From the NCBI GenBank assembly GCA_012797575.1, contig JAAZOW010000092.1, positions 1 through 7,876 on the forward strand: 7,876 nucleotides of DNA, written 5' to 3'. Origin of the DNA: Methanomicrobiales archaeon. Its GTDB lineage: Archaea > Halobacteriota > Methanomicrobia > Methanomicrobiales > Methanoculleaceae. The translations under genes and the position numbers were made by a program. Of this stretch, positions 1 through 6,915 are shown one piece after another; positions within the stretch are counted from its first letter, which is position 1; each line of letters begins with the position of its first letter. A model generated the notes under the pieces. The model had not been told where the DNA came from and ran no database searches. It saw only the letters and a program-made list of their open reading frames with translations.

Positions 1-207
1 AGAACGCAGAAAAACCCTGCAGACCTGAATACAGGGAGAATGGGATCGCGCACTGCACCGGACGTTGGTCGAATCGATCGCCCTTCTGGAAGAGTTTTTG
101 AATAATCGCTCCTGGGGCACCTCCGTTGGCTCAAGTGACGTGAGATATGGGGATAGATCGTGTCGATCAATATATTTCACTGGAGAGAAAGAGATAATAC
201 GCTGAAA
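1..207. other. Upstream region of valS, no supported gene
   Basis: No complete gene can be supported here. All three plus-strand frames carry stops (26-28, 99-101 and 103-105), so at most the last few codons of an upstream gene could lie at the left edge, and the frame cannot be decided from so little sequence. A run of five T at 95-99 could be a plus-strand archaeal transcription end for such a gene. An open stretch follows the stop at 26-28 in one frame and runs into the valS leader. It has no good start codon or ribosome binding site and ends in TGA just before the valS ATG, so I do not call it. Confidence 0.5.
169..177 (+). promoter_or_regulatory. TATA-like box for valS
   Basis: The sequence AATATATTT lies about 31-39 bases before the ATG at 208. 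An archaeal TATA box sits about 25 bases before the transcription start, so the start would fall near 198-202 and leave a leader of only about 5-10 bases. This is the main reason for preferring ATG 208 over the in-frame GTG at 160, which lies upstream of this box. It is seen by eye only. Confidence 0.45.
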
Positions 208-2802
208 ATGTCGCCGTCACATCAATTACCAAAGAACTACGATATCGGGGAAGTGGAGAGGCGCTGGCAGGATATCTGGCGCGATGAGGATAACTACTTC
301 GACCTGGACTCAACGAAACCGCAGTTTATCATCGATACCCCACCACCATACCCTACCGGCAACTTCCATATCGGGAACGCCTTGAACTGGTGCTATATCG
401 ATTTCATTGCCCGATACAAGCGCATGTGTGGGTTCAACGTAATGTTCCCCCAGGGGTGGGACTGCCACGGTCTCCCCACCGAGGTAAAGGTCGAGGAGAC
501 CTACGGAATCACCAAAAATGATGTATCACGGGAGAAATTCCGGGAGATGTGCCGCGACCTCACGACCGAGAACATCGAGAGGATGCGGGCAACCATGCGC
601 AGGCTCGGGTTCTCCATCGACTGGAGCCACGAATATGTCACCATGCTCCCGGAGTATTACAGAAAGACCCAGGCGTCGTTCCTGCAGATGCTCAAAGCCG
701 GTGACATCTACCAGAGCGAGCATCCGGTGAACTTCTGCACCCGGTGCGAGACGGCGATCGCCTTCGCCGAGGTCAACTACACTCCCCGCACGACCACGCT
801 CAACTACTTCGACTTTGACGGCATCGAGATCGCCACCACAAGGCCTGAACTCCTTGCGGCCTGTGTCGCGGTGGCAGTCCACCCCGAGGACGAGCGGTAC
901 CGGGGAATGAAGGGAAAGGAACTCGACGTCCCCATCTTCGGGCACCAGGTTCCGGTCATCGAGGACGTTGCGGTCGATCCGGACTTCGGCAGTGGCGCGG
1001 TGATGATCTGCACGTTCGGGGACAAGACCGACGTCTACTGGTGGAAGCAGCACGACCTGGGACTCCGCAAGGCCATCGATCGGAAGGGTTTTATGACCTC
1101 GATCGCGGGCCCCTACGCCGGTATGTCGGCGGAAGCCTGCAGGGAAGCGATCCTCCGGGACATGGAAGAGGCGGGTATCCTCTCGATGCAGGAAGAACTC
1201 GAGCAGCGGGTGGGGGCCTGCTGGCGGTGCAAGACCCCGATCGAGATCCTCTCCGAACGCCAGTGGTTCGTGAAGATCCACCAGGACGAGATCCTGGATG
1301 CCGCCCGGAGGATATCGTGGGTGCCGGAGCATATGCTCACCAGATTGGAGAACTGGGCAGAGTCGATGGAGTGGGATTGGTGCATATCAAGACAGCGGAT
1401 CTTTGCCACACCGATACCGGTCTGGTTCTGTGATGCTTGCGGCGAGATGGTCCTCCCCGCTCTGGAGGATCTCCCGATCGATCCTACCGTGGATATGCCG
1501 AAAACCCCCTGCCCGCGGTGTGGTTCGTCTGAATTCACCGGGGAGGCAGATGTCCTGGACACCTGGATGGACTCATCGATATCGGTGCTTTATGTCACAG
1601 GATGGGATGGGAAGGAGGGTAAGCCCCCGTTCTTCCCGGCGCAGCTCCGTCCCCAGGGCCACGACATCATACGGACATGGGCGTTCTATACGATCCTCCG
1701 GGCGAAAGCCCTGGCCGGCAGCCACCCCTGGGACCAGATCCTGATCAACGGTATGGTGCTCGGAGAAGACGGATTTAAGATGAGCAAGAGCCGGGACAAC
1801 ATCATATCCCCCGAAGAGATCGCTGGCACCTACGGGGCAGATGCGTTCAGGCAGTGGGGGGCCGGGGGTGCGACGACCGGCTCAGACATCATGTTCAACT
1901 GGAACGACATCATCGCCGCGTCGCGTTTCCAGACGAAACTCTGGAACATCTTCAGGTTTGTCATGGGGCACCTGGAACGGGTGGATGAACCCGGAGCGCC
2001 GGTGACTGAGCTTGCCGATCGGTGGCTCCTCGTCCGGCTCTCAGATGTCGTCGCGGAGGTCACCACTGCCATGGAGACCTACCAGTTCGATCGGGCGCTG
2101 AAAGCACTCCGGGAGTTTGCCTGGAACACGCTCGCCGATGACTACATCGAGATCGTGAAGGGGCGCCTGTATGCGGAGGAAGAGAGCAGGGCCAGCGCCT
2201 GTAGCGCACTCCGGATGACTATGGATATACTCTGTCGCCTCATCGCCCCGATCATCCCGCACTTCGCCGAAGAGTGTTACAACAACCTGACCGGGAGAAG
2301 TGTGCACGGCGAGACTTGGCCTGACTTCGCATACGATGACGATGAAGCGCGGCGTCAGGGTGACCTCCTCGTGAAGACTGTCGCCGAACTCAGGCGCTAC
2401 AAACACGATCAGGGCATGGCGCTGAACGCGCCGCTCGGCCACGTGACGATTTATGCGCCGGAACCAGTCGATGATGCCGGTGATGCCGGGAGAGCGCTCG
2501 CCGCCGATGCTCGGTGGAACACCGGCACGCCCATGCTCGAGGAGGTCATAAGCGGTGTGGACTTCAATATGGCGGTCATCGGTCCTGCGCTACGGAAATT
2601 GGCCCGACCGTTTATGGAGGTTGTGAAAGCGCTCCCACCAGAAGACCTCAGGAGTCTGCCCGCGACCCTCATGGTCAACGGTGAGGAGATTGTGGTGCCA
2701 GAAGAGGCCTTCACACCGAAGCTCGCCTACCAGGTGGCAGGAGAAGAGGTCGATGTCCTCACGCTCGAGGACGTCGTCGTGACGATCGGGCATTCATCCT
2801 GA
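208..2802 (+). CDS. valS: Valyl-tRNA synthetase (ValRS, class Ia)
   Basis: Charges tRNA-Val with valine in the cytoplasm and edits mischarged threonine. From ATG 208 the protein has 864 residues, normal for an archaeal ValRS. Visible in order: the ATP-binding HIGH motif in the form HIGN (54-57) after PPPYPTG; a knuckle CTRC (177-180); the editing-domain motif TTRPE (210-214); CWRC (338-341); WCISRQR (391-397); a zinc ribbon C408/C411 with C435/C438; KMSKS (524-528); and a helical anticodon-binding domain from about residue 603. There is no long C-terminal coiled coil like that of bacterial ValRS. An in-frame GTG at 160 would add 16 residues, but a TATA-like box lies between the two starts and alignable sequence only begins at PKNYD, so ATG 208 is preferred. 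The 3' end overlaps the convergent tmk by 44 bp. The identity is very secure; the start is less so. Confidence 0.96.
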   Translation: MSPSHQLPKNYDIGEVERRWQDIWRDEDNYFDLDSTKPQFIIDTPPPYPTGNFHIGNALNWCYIDFIARYKRMCGFNVMFPQGWDCHGLPTEVKVEETYGITKNDVSREKFREMCRDLTTENIERMRATMRRLGFSIDWSHEYVTMLPEYYRKTQASFLQMLKAGDIYQSEHPVNFCTRCETAIAFAEVNYTPRTTTLNYFDFDGIEIATTRPELLAACVAVAVHPEDERYRGMKGKELDVPIFGHQVPVIEDVAVDPDFGSGAVMICTFGDKTDVYWWKQHDLGLRKAIDRKGFMTSIAGPYAGMSAEACREAILRDMEEAGILSMQEELEQRVGACWRCKTPIEILSERQWFVKIHQDEILDAARRISWVPEHMLTRLENWAESMEWDWCISRQRIFATPIPVWFCDACGEMVLPALEDLPIDPTVDMPKTPCPRCGSSEFTGEADVLDTWMDSSISVLYVTGWDGKEGKPPFFPAQLRPQGHDIIRTWAFYTILRAKALAGSHPWDQILINGMVLGEDGFKMSKSRDNIISPEEIAGTYGADAFRQWGAGGATTGSDIMFNWNDIIAASRFQTKLWNIFRFVMGHLERVDEPGAPVTELADRWLLVRLSDVVAEVTTAMETYQFDRALKALREFAWNTLADDYIEIVKGRLYAEEESRASACSALRMTMDILCRLIAPIIPHFAEECYNNLTGRSVHGETWPDFAYDDDEARRQGDLLVKTVAELRRYKHDQGMALNAPLGHVTIYAPEPVDDAGDAGRALAADARWNTGTPMLEEVISGVDFNMAVIGPALRKLARPFMEVVKALPPEDLRSLPATLMVNGEEIVVPEEAFTPKLAYQVAGEEVDVLTLEDVVVTIGHSS

Positions 2803-3376
2803 TCTCGTCGGCGACGAACCGGGCGATCTCCTCTTCCGGGAGGAGTGCATCGACGATGATGAACCGCGCAGGATCGGATTCAGCAAGGCTCAGGTAACTC
2901 TCCTGCACCCGCGCAAGGATCCCAGCGTTCTCAAAATATTCTCTTTTTTTTGCAGGATCGAATCTCTCGATGGCATCCCTGACCGGCAGGATGAGGAGGA
3001 ACGTCAGGTCCGGCCTGATCGACCATCCGGCATGGATCTGTCGGAGCCAGAGGAGTGGATCGGGGAGGAGGCCATCGAGGACGACCGGCTGATAGGCGAA
3101 CCTGGAGTCAGAGTAGCGATCGGAGATAACGAGCCTCCCTGCATCGAGCGCGGGCCGGATCAGAGTATCGGTATGCGCGGCATGGTCGGCACAGAAGAGG
3201 AGCGCCTCAGTGATCGGATCCATCCGCTCGGCGATCGCCCGGCGGACGGACTCGCCCACCCAGGTGGCTCCTGGCTCGCGGGTGAAGATTGGGTCTAGAT
3301 CGTCGAGCAGCCTCCGGAGCCGGGCGACAAGGGTGCTCTTGCCACTCCCGTCGATCCCCTCGATGGTGATCAGCAC
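2759..3376 (-). CDS. tmk: Thymidylate kinase (dTMP kinase)
   Basis: Phosphorylates dTMP to dTDP with ATP, the step that commits thymidylate to dTTP for DNA synthesis. The 205 residues match the family length. Seen in order: P-loop GIDGSGKST (7-15), the substrate-loop TREPG (32-36), SDRY (85-88) followed by SDSRFAYQ, and a LID-type segment around ERFDPAKKREYFE (137-149). The start is GTG, supported by GAGAGG a few bases upstream and by a 7-bp overlap with the stop of the HisA/HisF-related gene (GTGCTGA at 3376-3370), which implies translational coupling. The coding strand carries eight consecutive A at 2951-2944 in the LID segment. The arginine-rich C-terminus runs 44 bp into the end of valS on the opposite strand. 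Confidence 0.95.
   Translation of the reverse strand: MLITIEGIDGSGKSTLVARLRRLLDDLDPIFTREPGATWVGESVRRAIAERMDPITEALLFCADHAAHTDTLIRPALDAGRLVISDRYSDSRFAYQPVVLDGLLPDPLLWLRQIHAGWSIRPDLTFLLILPVRDAIERFDPAKKREYFENAGILARVQESYLSLAESDPARFIIVDALLPEEEIARFVADEIRMNARSSRRRPRA
2944..2951 (+). terminator. T8 tract, possible valS transcript end inside antisense tmk
   Basis: Eight T in a row on the plus strand, about 140 bases after the valS stop. Archaeal RNA polymerase often terminates at oligo-T without a hairpin. No comparable T run lies between the valS stop and this tract, so it is the first plausible intrinsic signal. The same bases encode part of tmk on the other strand, so a role in termination is inference. 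Confidence 0.3.
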
Positions 3377-4050
3377 GGATGGCCTCTCTGGATCCAGTCG
3401 AGCGGCACCGCGCCGTGGTGGACGGCGGTTGCGATGATCGCTCCGTCGAATTCGGCATCAGAGAGGAGATAGATGTCGTCGACTCCGGAGACGCCGCCCC
3501 CGTAGAAGAGGCGGCCCGGATAGCACGCCCGCATCTCCTCGATGCTCTCCCGGGTGAGTCCCCGTTCTGTCCCCACAGCACCGATATTGAGTATGATGCA
3601 TCCTTCAAACGCCATATCTGCCGCGTAACGTAGCATATCGGCTGGTCTGATGCCCCAGGGGAGCACCTGGCCTCCTTTGATATCGATGCTGAGATAGCCG
3701 GTCCGGTACTCCCGGAGATCATCGATGGTGGTAGCGGCGGTCTCGGTGCCGACGATCGGTATCACCCCGCTGACCGCCGAGCACCCGGAGGGGGACCGGC
3801 AGCCCCGGTCGAGGTAACAGCGCTCTACCAGAGCAGCGCAGCGTCTGACCAGGTCATCCTGTGGGGTTCTGCCCTGGATGCTATCCAGATCCGCGATATA
3901 AAGAAACCGTGGCCGCAGAGTCGATAGATAGATCTCGGGTTCAGCTGAGGGGGCAAGCCCCCAGGTGAGCGGCCGGTAACCAGCGCGGTTACCGGATTTT
4001 CCGTGCACAACCAGGCCGCCTGCAAGATCAACTGCAAGAATCAGTTCCAT
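3370..4050 (-). CDS. HisA/HisF-related TIM-barrel protein (hisAF_rel type), function unknown
   Basis: A 226-residue (beta/alpha)8 protein of the His_biosynth superfamily. The N-terminus MELILAVDLAGG places an aspartate at D8, the position of the first catalytic Asp of HisA. The second matches D123 in LSIDIKGG. The phosphate-binding end of the barrel is visible as FYGGGVSGVDD (182-192) and DGAIIATAVHHG (202-213). The segment after strand 1 (VVHGKSGNRAGYRPL) differs from the HisA pattern and resembles the archaeal HisA/HisF-related family (TIGR00734), so I do not call it hisA. An ATG at 4086 would add 12 residues (MFVHPNSDYVED) with no family match; ATG 4050 gives the canonical start. It is first in an operon with tmk (7-bp overlap) and diverges from mfnB. 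It is cysteine-rich in the middle (C71, C78, C84, C90). The true reaction is unknown; a role in cofactor or histidine-like chemistry is speculation. Confidence 0.82.
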   Translation of the reverse strand: MELILAVDLAGGLVVHGKSGNRAGYRPLTWGLAPSAEPEIYLSTLRPRFLYIADLDSIQGRTPQDDLVRRCAALVERCYLDRGCRSPSGCSAVSGVIPIVGTETAATTIDDLREYRTGYLSIDIKGGQVLPWGIRPADMLRYAADMAFEGCIILNIGAVGTERGLTRESIEEMRACYPGRLFYGGGVSGVDDIYLLSDAEFDGAIIATAVHHGAVPLDWIQRGHPC

Positions 4051-4094
4051 GTCTTCAACGTAATCACTATTAGGGTGAACGAACATTAATTTCT
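4051..4094. promoter_or_regulatory. Divergent promoter region between the HisA/HisF-related gene and mfnB
   Basis: These 44 bp must hold both promoters. For mfnB, the weak AT box CACTATTAG (4065-4073) lies about 22-30 bases before the ATG, and there is no ribosome binding site, so mfnB mRNA is probably leaderless. For the minus-strand gene, AAATTAAT (read on the minus strand, 4092-4085) lies about 35-42 bases before ATG 4050, giving a leader of roughly 10 bases. TCAC and GTGA at 4064-4067 and 4075-4078 form a short inverted repeat (4-bp arms), too short to claim as an operator. Confidence 0.4.
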
Positions 4095-4784
4095 ATGCAA
4101 TTACTCGTCAGCCCGAGCAGCATTGAGGAGGCGAGAAGCTCACTTTCCGCTGATATCATCGACGTAAAGAAGCCCTCAGAGGGATCACTTGGTGCGAATT
4201 TTCCCTGGGTCATCCAGGAGATCAAGAAGATTGCCGGCAAAAAGCCTGTTAGTGCTGCAATCGGAGATAATGAGTATAAGCCAGGGACCGCGGCTCTATC
4301 GGCATATGGTGCTGCGCACGCTGGTGCTGATTTTATCAAGGTCGGTCTGAAGTTTGATGGGATCGACCATGCCCGCGAGGTCATTGAAGCGGTGACCACG
4401 GCGGTGAAGCGAGATTTCCCTGAGAAAAGCGTGGTTATCGCTGCATATGCTGATTTCCAGAGGATGGGTACCATCTCTCCGCTCGTCATCAGCCAGATGG
4501 TCGCTGATGCCGGAGCGGACGTTGCCATGATCGATACCGGCATCAAGGATGGAAGGAGCGCCTTCGAGTTTATGGACGAGGTGGCACTGATTCAGTTCGT
4601 CGAGCAGAACCGGGAGCTCGGGCTACAGACGGCCATAGCCGGCTCACTGAAGTTCGAGGATCTCGATGCCGTAAAGCGCATCGACCCCGATATCATCGGC
4701 GTCCGCGGGATGGTCTGCGGAGGCGATCGATCTGCCACAATCCGGGCTGAACTCGTAGAGAGAGCGATGAAGATGCTTGTGTGA
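4095..4784 (+). CDS. mfnB: (5-formylfuran-3-yl)methyl phosphate synthase (4-HFC-P synthase)
   Basis: Condenses two molecules of glyceraldehyde-3-phosphate into 4-(hydroxymethyl)-2-furancarboxaldehyde phosphate, the furan precursor of methanofuran, the first C1 carrier of methanogenesis. The 229-residue TIM barrel (PF04476, formerly DUF556) opens with MQLLVSP and DIIDVKKPSEGSLGANFPW, near identical to the Methanocaldococcus enzyme as I remember it. The Schiff-base lysine (K27 there) is K25 here. The other functional residues I recall (K85, D151, K155) match K82 in FIKVGL and D147 and K151 in MIDTGIKDG. The start is clear from the family N-terminus; no Shine-Dalgarno sequence precedes it. guaB follows after 3 bp and is almost certainly cotranscribed. 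The gene supports assigning the host to the methanogens or a close methanofuran-using archaeon. Confidence 0.93.
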   Translation: MQLLVSPSSIEEARSSLSADIIDVKKPSEGSLGANFPWVIQEIKKIAGKKPVSAAIGDNEYKPGTAALSAYGAAHAGADFIKVGLKFDGIDHAREVIEAVTTAVKRDFPEKSVVIAAYADFQRMGTISPLVISQMVADAGADVAMIDTGIKDGRSAFEFMDEVALIQFVEQNRELGLQTAIAGSLKFEDLDAVKRIDPDIIGVRGMVCGGDRSATIRAELVERAMKMLV

Positions 4785-4787
4785 TGT

Positions 4788-6254
4788 ATGTTTACCGAGA
4801 AGATGAAGATGGAGACGGCGTTCACGTTCGATGACGTCTTACTTGAACCAGCCGAGTCGTGGGTCGAGCCCGACGAGGCCGATGTCAGCTCACGGTTCTC
4901 ACGAAACATTCCCCTGAACATCCCCCTTGTAAGCGCCGCTATGGATACGGTGACCGAGTCGGTGATGGCGATAGCAATGGCCCGAGAAGGCGGTATCGGC
5001 GTCATTCACCGGAACATGTCTCAGGACCACGAGGTTGCCGAGATCCGGGTTGTCAAGCAGGCGGAGGATCTGATCGAGCGTGAGGTTGTGGCGGTCGGGC
5101 CCGATGCTACAGTCACCGATGTTGAGTTGGTCATGAGGCGTTACGGTGTCGGCGGTGTGCCCGTCATCGATGACAGCAAGGTGATTGGTATCGTCAGCCG
5201 CAGGGATATCAGGGCGATCCTTCCCAGGCAGGGTGAGGCGAAGATCACCGGCTATATGACGAAGCGGCTGATCACTGCGTCCGAGGATATCACGGCTGAG
5301 AGTGCGCTTGAGACCATGTACGCAAATAAGGTTGAGCGTCTCCCCGTCGTTGATGCGGAAGGATGTCTCGTTGGCATCATAACGATGCGAGATATACTCG
5401 AAAAGCGACAATATCCCCACGCAAATCGTAATGCCGCCGGAAAACTCCGGGTGGCCGCTGCGGTCGGCCCCTTTGACTTTGAACGGGCCATGGCGCTCGT
5501 GGAAGCGGGTGCCGATGCCCTGGTGGTGGACTGCGCACATGGTCATAACATGAACGTTGTGAAGGCGGCCAGGGAGATCAAGGAGAGTGCCGGTATCGAT
5601 GTGGTGGCCGGGAACATCGCCACGACGCAGGCGGCCTCCACTCTGATCGACTTCGTTGACGGGGTGAAGGTGGGTATCGGACCTGGCTCTATCTGCACCA
5701 CGAGGATCGTCGCGGGCGTGGGTGTGCCGCAGGTCTCCGCGATAGCGAACGTCGCTGAGGTGACGCACGAGGTCGGCGTGCCGGTGATCGCTGATGGCGG
5801 TATCCGCTACTCTGGCGATATCGCAAAAGCGATCGTCGCTGGAGCGGACTGTGTTATGGCGGGCAGCCTCTTTGCCGGTACCGATGAAGCGCCCGGGAGG
5901 ATTACGACGATCAAGGGGCGGCGGTATAAACAGTACCGTGGAATGGGATCTCTTGGTGTCATGAGCGGCGGCGAGTCGAGTGACCGCTACTTCCAGAAGA
6001 AAGAGATCGGGAGGACCAAGTTTGTCCCTGAGGGTGTTGAGGGTGTCACCCCCTACGTCGGTAGGGTCTCGGATGTCATCTATCAGCTTGTCGGAGGCCT
6101 GAAGTCTGCGATGGGCTACACTGGGTCAAAGACGGTAGCAGATCTACAGAAGAACGGTAGATTCATCAGAATCACCCCTGCAGGTTATGGCGAGAGCCAT
6201 CCACATAACATCATGATCACCGATGAGGCACCGAACTACCGCCTCCTCGAGTGA
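4788..6254 (+). CDS. guaB: Inosine-5'-monophosphate dehydrogenase (IMPDH)
   Basis: Oxidises IMP to XMP with NAD+, the first committed step of GMP synthesis. The 488 residues match the full-length family with a CBS pair. Seen: N-terminal TFDDVLLEP (13-21) and LNIPLVSAAMDTVTE (43-57); two CBS domains (about 96-146 and 155-210); NAD-site DCAHGH (248-253); catalytic loop GPGSICTT with Cys303; IMP-phosphate site ADGGIRYSGD (335-344); GRRYKQYRGMGSLG (377-390); the catalytic-flap Arg-Tyr pair R400-Y401 in DRYFQ; and the C-terminal ESHPHN segment. These show an active enzyme rather than one of the archaeal CBS-only IMPDH-related proteins. ATG 4788 lies 3 bp after the mfnB stop, so translation probably relies on coupling; GTGAT just upstream is too close to be a normal binding site. 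An internal ATG at 4803 is a possible alternative start. The stop abuts the next promoter. Confidence 0.97.
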   Translation: MFTEKMKMETAFTFDDVLLEPAESWVEPDEADVSSRFSRNIPLNIPLVSAAMDTVTESVMAIAMAREGGIGVIHRNMSQDHEVAEIRVVKQAEDLIEREVVAVGPDATVTDVELVMRRYGVGGVPVIDDSKVIGIVSRRDIRAILPRQGEAKITGYMTKRLITASEDITAESALETMYANKVERLPVVDAEGCLVGIITMRDILEKRQYPHANRNAAGKLRVAAAVGPFDFERAMALVEAGADALVVDCAHGHNMNVVKAAREIKESAGIDVVAGNIATTQAASTLIDFVDGVKVGIGPGSICTTRIVAGVGVPQVSAIANVAEVTHEVGVPVIADGGIRYSGDIAKAIVAGADCVMAGSLFAGTDEAPGRITTIKGRRYKQYRGMGSLGVMSGGESSDRYFQKKEIGRTKFVPEGVEGVTPYVGRVSDVIYQLVGGLKSAMGYTGSKTVADLQKNGRFIRITPAGYGESHPHNIMITDEAPNYRLLE

Positions 6255-6266
6255 AATATTTTTATT
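6254..6266 (+). promoter_or_regulatory. TATA-like box of the regulator-hsp20 operon, with T5 end signal for guaB
   Basis: AAATATTTTTATT begins on the last base of the guaB stop and lies 26-38 bases before ATG 6292. It is the most AT-rich stretch in the window and fits an archaeal TATA element, with transcription starting close to the ATG (leaderless or nearly so). It includes five T at 6259-6263, which could also end the mfnB-guaB transcript, so the two functions share the same bases. Confidence 0.6.
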
Positions 6267-6274
6267 CCAGGATC

Positions 6275-6291
6275 ACTAACGTTTAGTAAAC
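6275..6291 (+). promoter_or_regulatory. Candidate operator (HSR1-like) at the transcription start of the regulator operon
   Basis: ACTAACGTTTAGTAAAC contains two overlapping inverted repeats: ACTAA-CGT-TTAGT (6275-6287) and GTTT-AGT-AAAC (6281-6291). The first half equals the CTAAC half-site of the motif CTAAC-N5-GTTAG that I recall for the Archaeoglobus heat-shock regulator HSR1. At the same spacing the second half is GTAAA, which matches at three of five bases. It lies between the TATA box and the start codon, where a repressor would block initiation. Binding by the downstream regulator is inference. Confidence 0.45.
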
Positions 6292-6915
6292 ATGCTTGAG
6301 GGTGGCGAAGTTTCCCGTCTCCTTGATATACTAGGAAACCGGAACAGGCGACGGATACTGGAACTCCTGAGGCAGAAGCCGTGCTTTGTAACTGAGATCT
6401 CCGAGCGACTTGTGCTCAGTCCAAAGGCGGTGATAGATCATCTGCAGATGATGGAGCGCGAAGAACTTCTCATATCCTGCCAGGATGAGCGGAGACGAAA
6501 GTATTACTACCTCTCACATGACATCAATATCATCGTAAACCTGCAGAAGCAGGACGGGGTTACACTTCCAGCTGCTGGCGATGATCAGACAGTCAGGTTC
6601 ACGAGAGAACTCGCGATGTTCAAGAGGATGGTCAGGTCTCGCGATGAGCTTCTGGATAGTCTCGAGCAACTTGAGCGGGACATCGAGTCGAGGTTTGCCG
6701 ATATCGCATGTATGGAGGGAGATTTCATCGCTGGCGACGGTGATCTGGAGATCATCCTCGCCCTCTCACACTTTGATCTGACGCTCGCAGAACTTGAGGG
6801 AGTGTGCAGTCTATCCATGGATGAGCTGAAACAGCGACTGAACAACCTCATGTCTATCGGGGTTGTAGAACAAGCTAACGATCGATACCAGATACGTGGT
6901 ACACATGGTGAATAA
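6292..6915 (+). CDS. ArsR-type winged-helix regulator, HSR1-like (probable heat-shock autoregulator)
   Basis: A 207-residue cytoplasmic DNA-binding protein. Residues 5-85 form an ArsR-like winged helix: helix NRNRRRILELLRQK (16-29), recognition helix about 43-56 (SPKAVIDHLQMMER) and a wing ending in RRKYYYLS (68-75). Residues 103-135 (ELAMFKRMVRSRDELLDSLE and on) look like a coiled coil for dimerisation. A second winged-helix-like unit follows at about 151-203 (LTLAELEGVCSLS, MDELKQRLNNLMSIGVVE, RYQIR). This layout, and the Hsp20-like gene overlapping its end, match the Archaeoglobus HSR1 operon (AF1298-AF1297). The start ATG 6292 follows the TATA box at leaderless distance. No metal-binding cysteine pair typical of metal-sensing ArsR proteins is seen. 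The DNA-binding role is secure; the heat-shock role rests on context and the operator-like palindrome. Confidence 0.85.
   Translation: MLEGGEVSRLLDILGNRNRRRILELLRQKPCFVTEISERLVLSPKAVIDHLQMMEREELLISCQDERRRKYYYLSHDINIIVNLQKQDGVTLPAAGDDQTVRFTRELAMFKRMVRSRDELLDSLEQLERDIESRFADIACMEGDFIAGDGDLEIILALSHFDLTLAELEGVCSLSMDELKQRLNNLMSIGVVEQANDRYQIRGTHGE

Noticed and set aside
29..202. Open plus-strand stretch before valS (includes residues like LVESIALLEEFLNNRSW)
   Set aside because: Looks somewhat protein-like, but has no good start codon, runs through the valS promoter, and ends just before the valS ATG.
526..1332. Long minus-strand open frame antisense to valS (268 codons)
   Set aside because: It mirrors the codon bias of a GC-rich gene on the other strand, resembles no family I know, and valS is unmistakable over the same bases.
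3370..4050. Calling this gene hisA (ProFAR isomerase)
   Set aside because: The catalytic aspartates are there, but the substrate loop VVHGKSGNRAGYRPL does not follow the HisA pattern and there are no other his genes nearby.
4051..4086. Alternative upstream ATG (4086) for the HisA/HisF-related gene
   Set aside because: The added 12 residues have no family counterpart; MELILAVDLAGG from 4050 is the standard N-terminus with Asp at position 8.
4899..5768. Long minus-strand open frame antisense to guaB (289 codons)
   Set aside because: Rich in His, Arg and Asp as expected from a shadow frame; the guaB catalytic motifs lie over it.
6875..6879. CTAAC half-site just before the Hsp20-like gene
   Set aside because: A single 5-base half-site without a partner at the proper distance, inside the regulator coding sequence; expected by chance.
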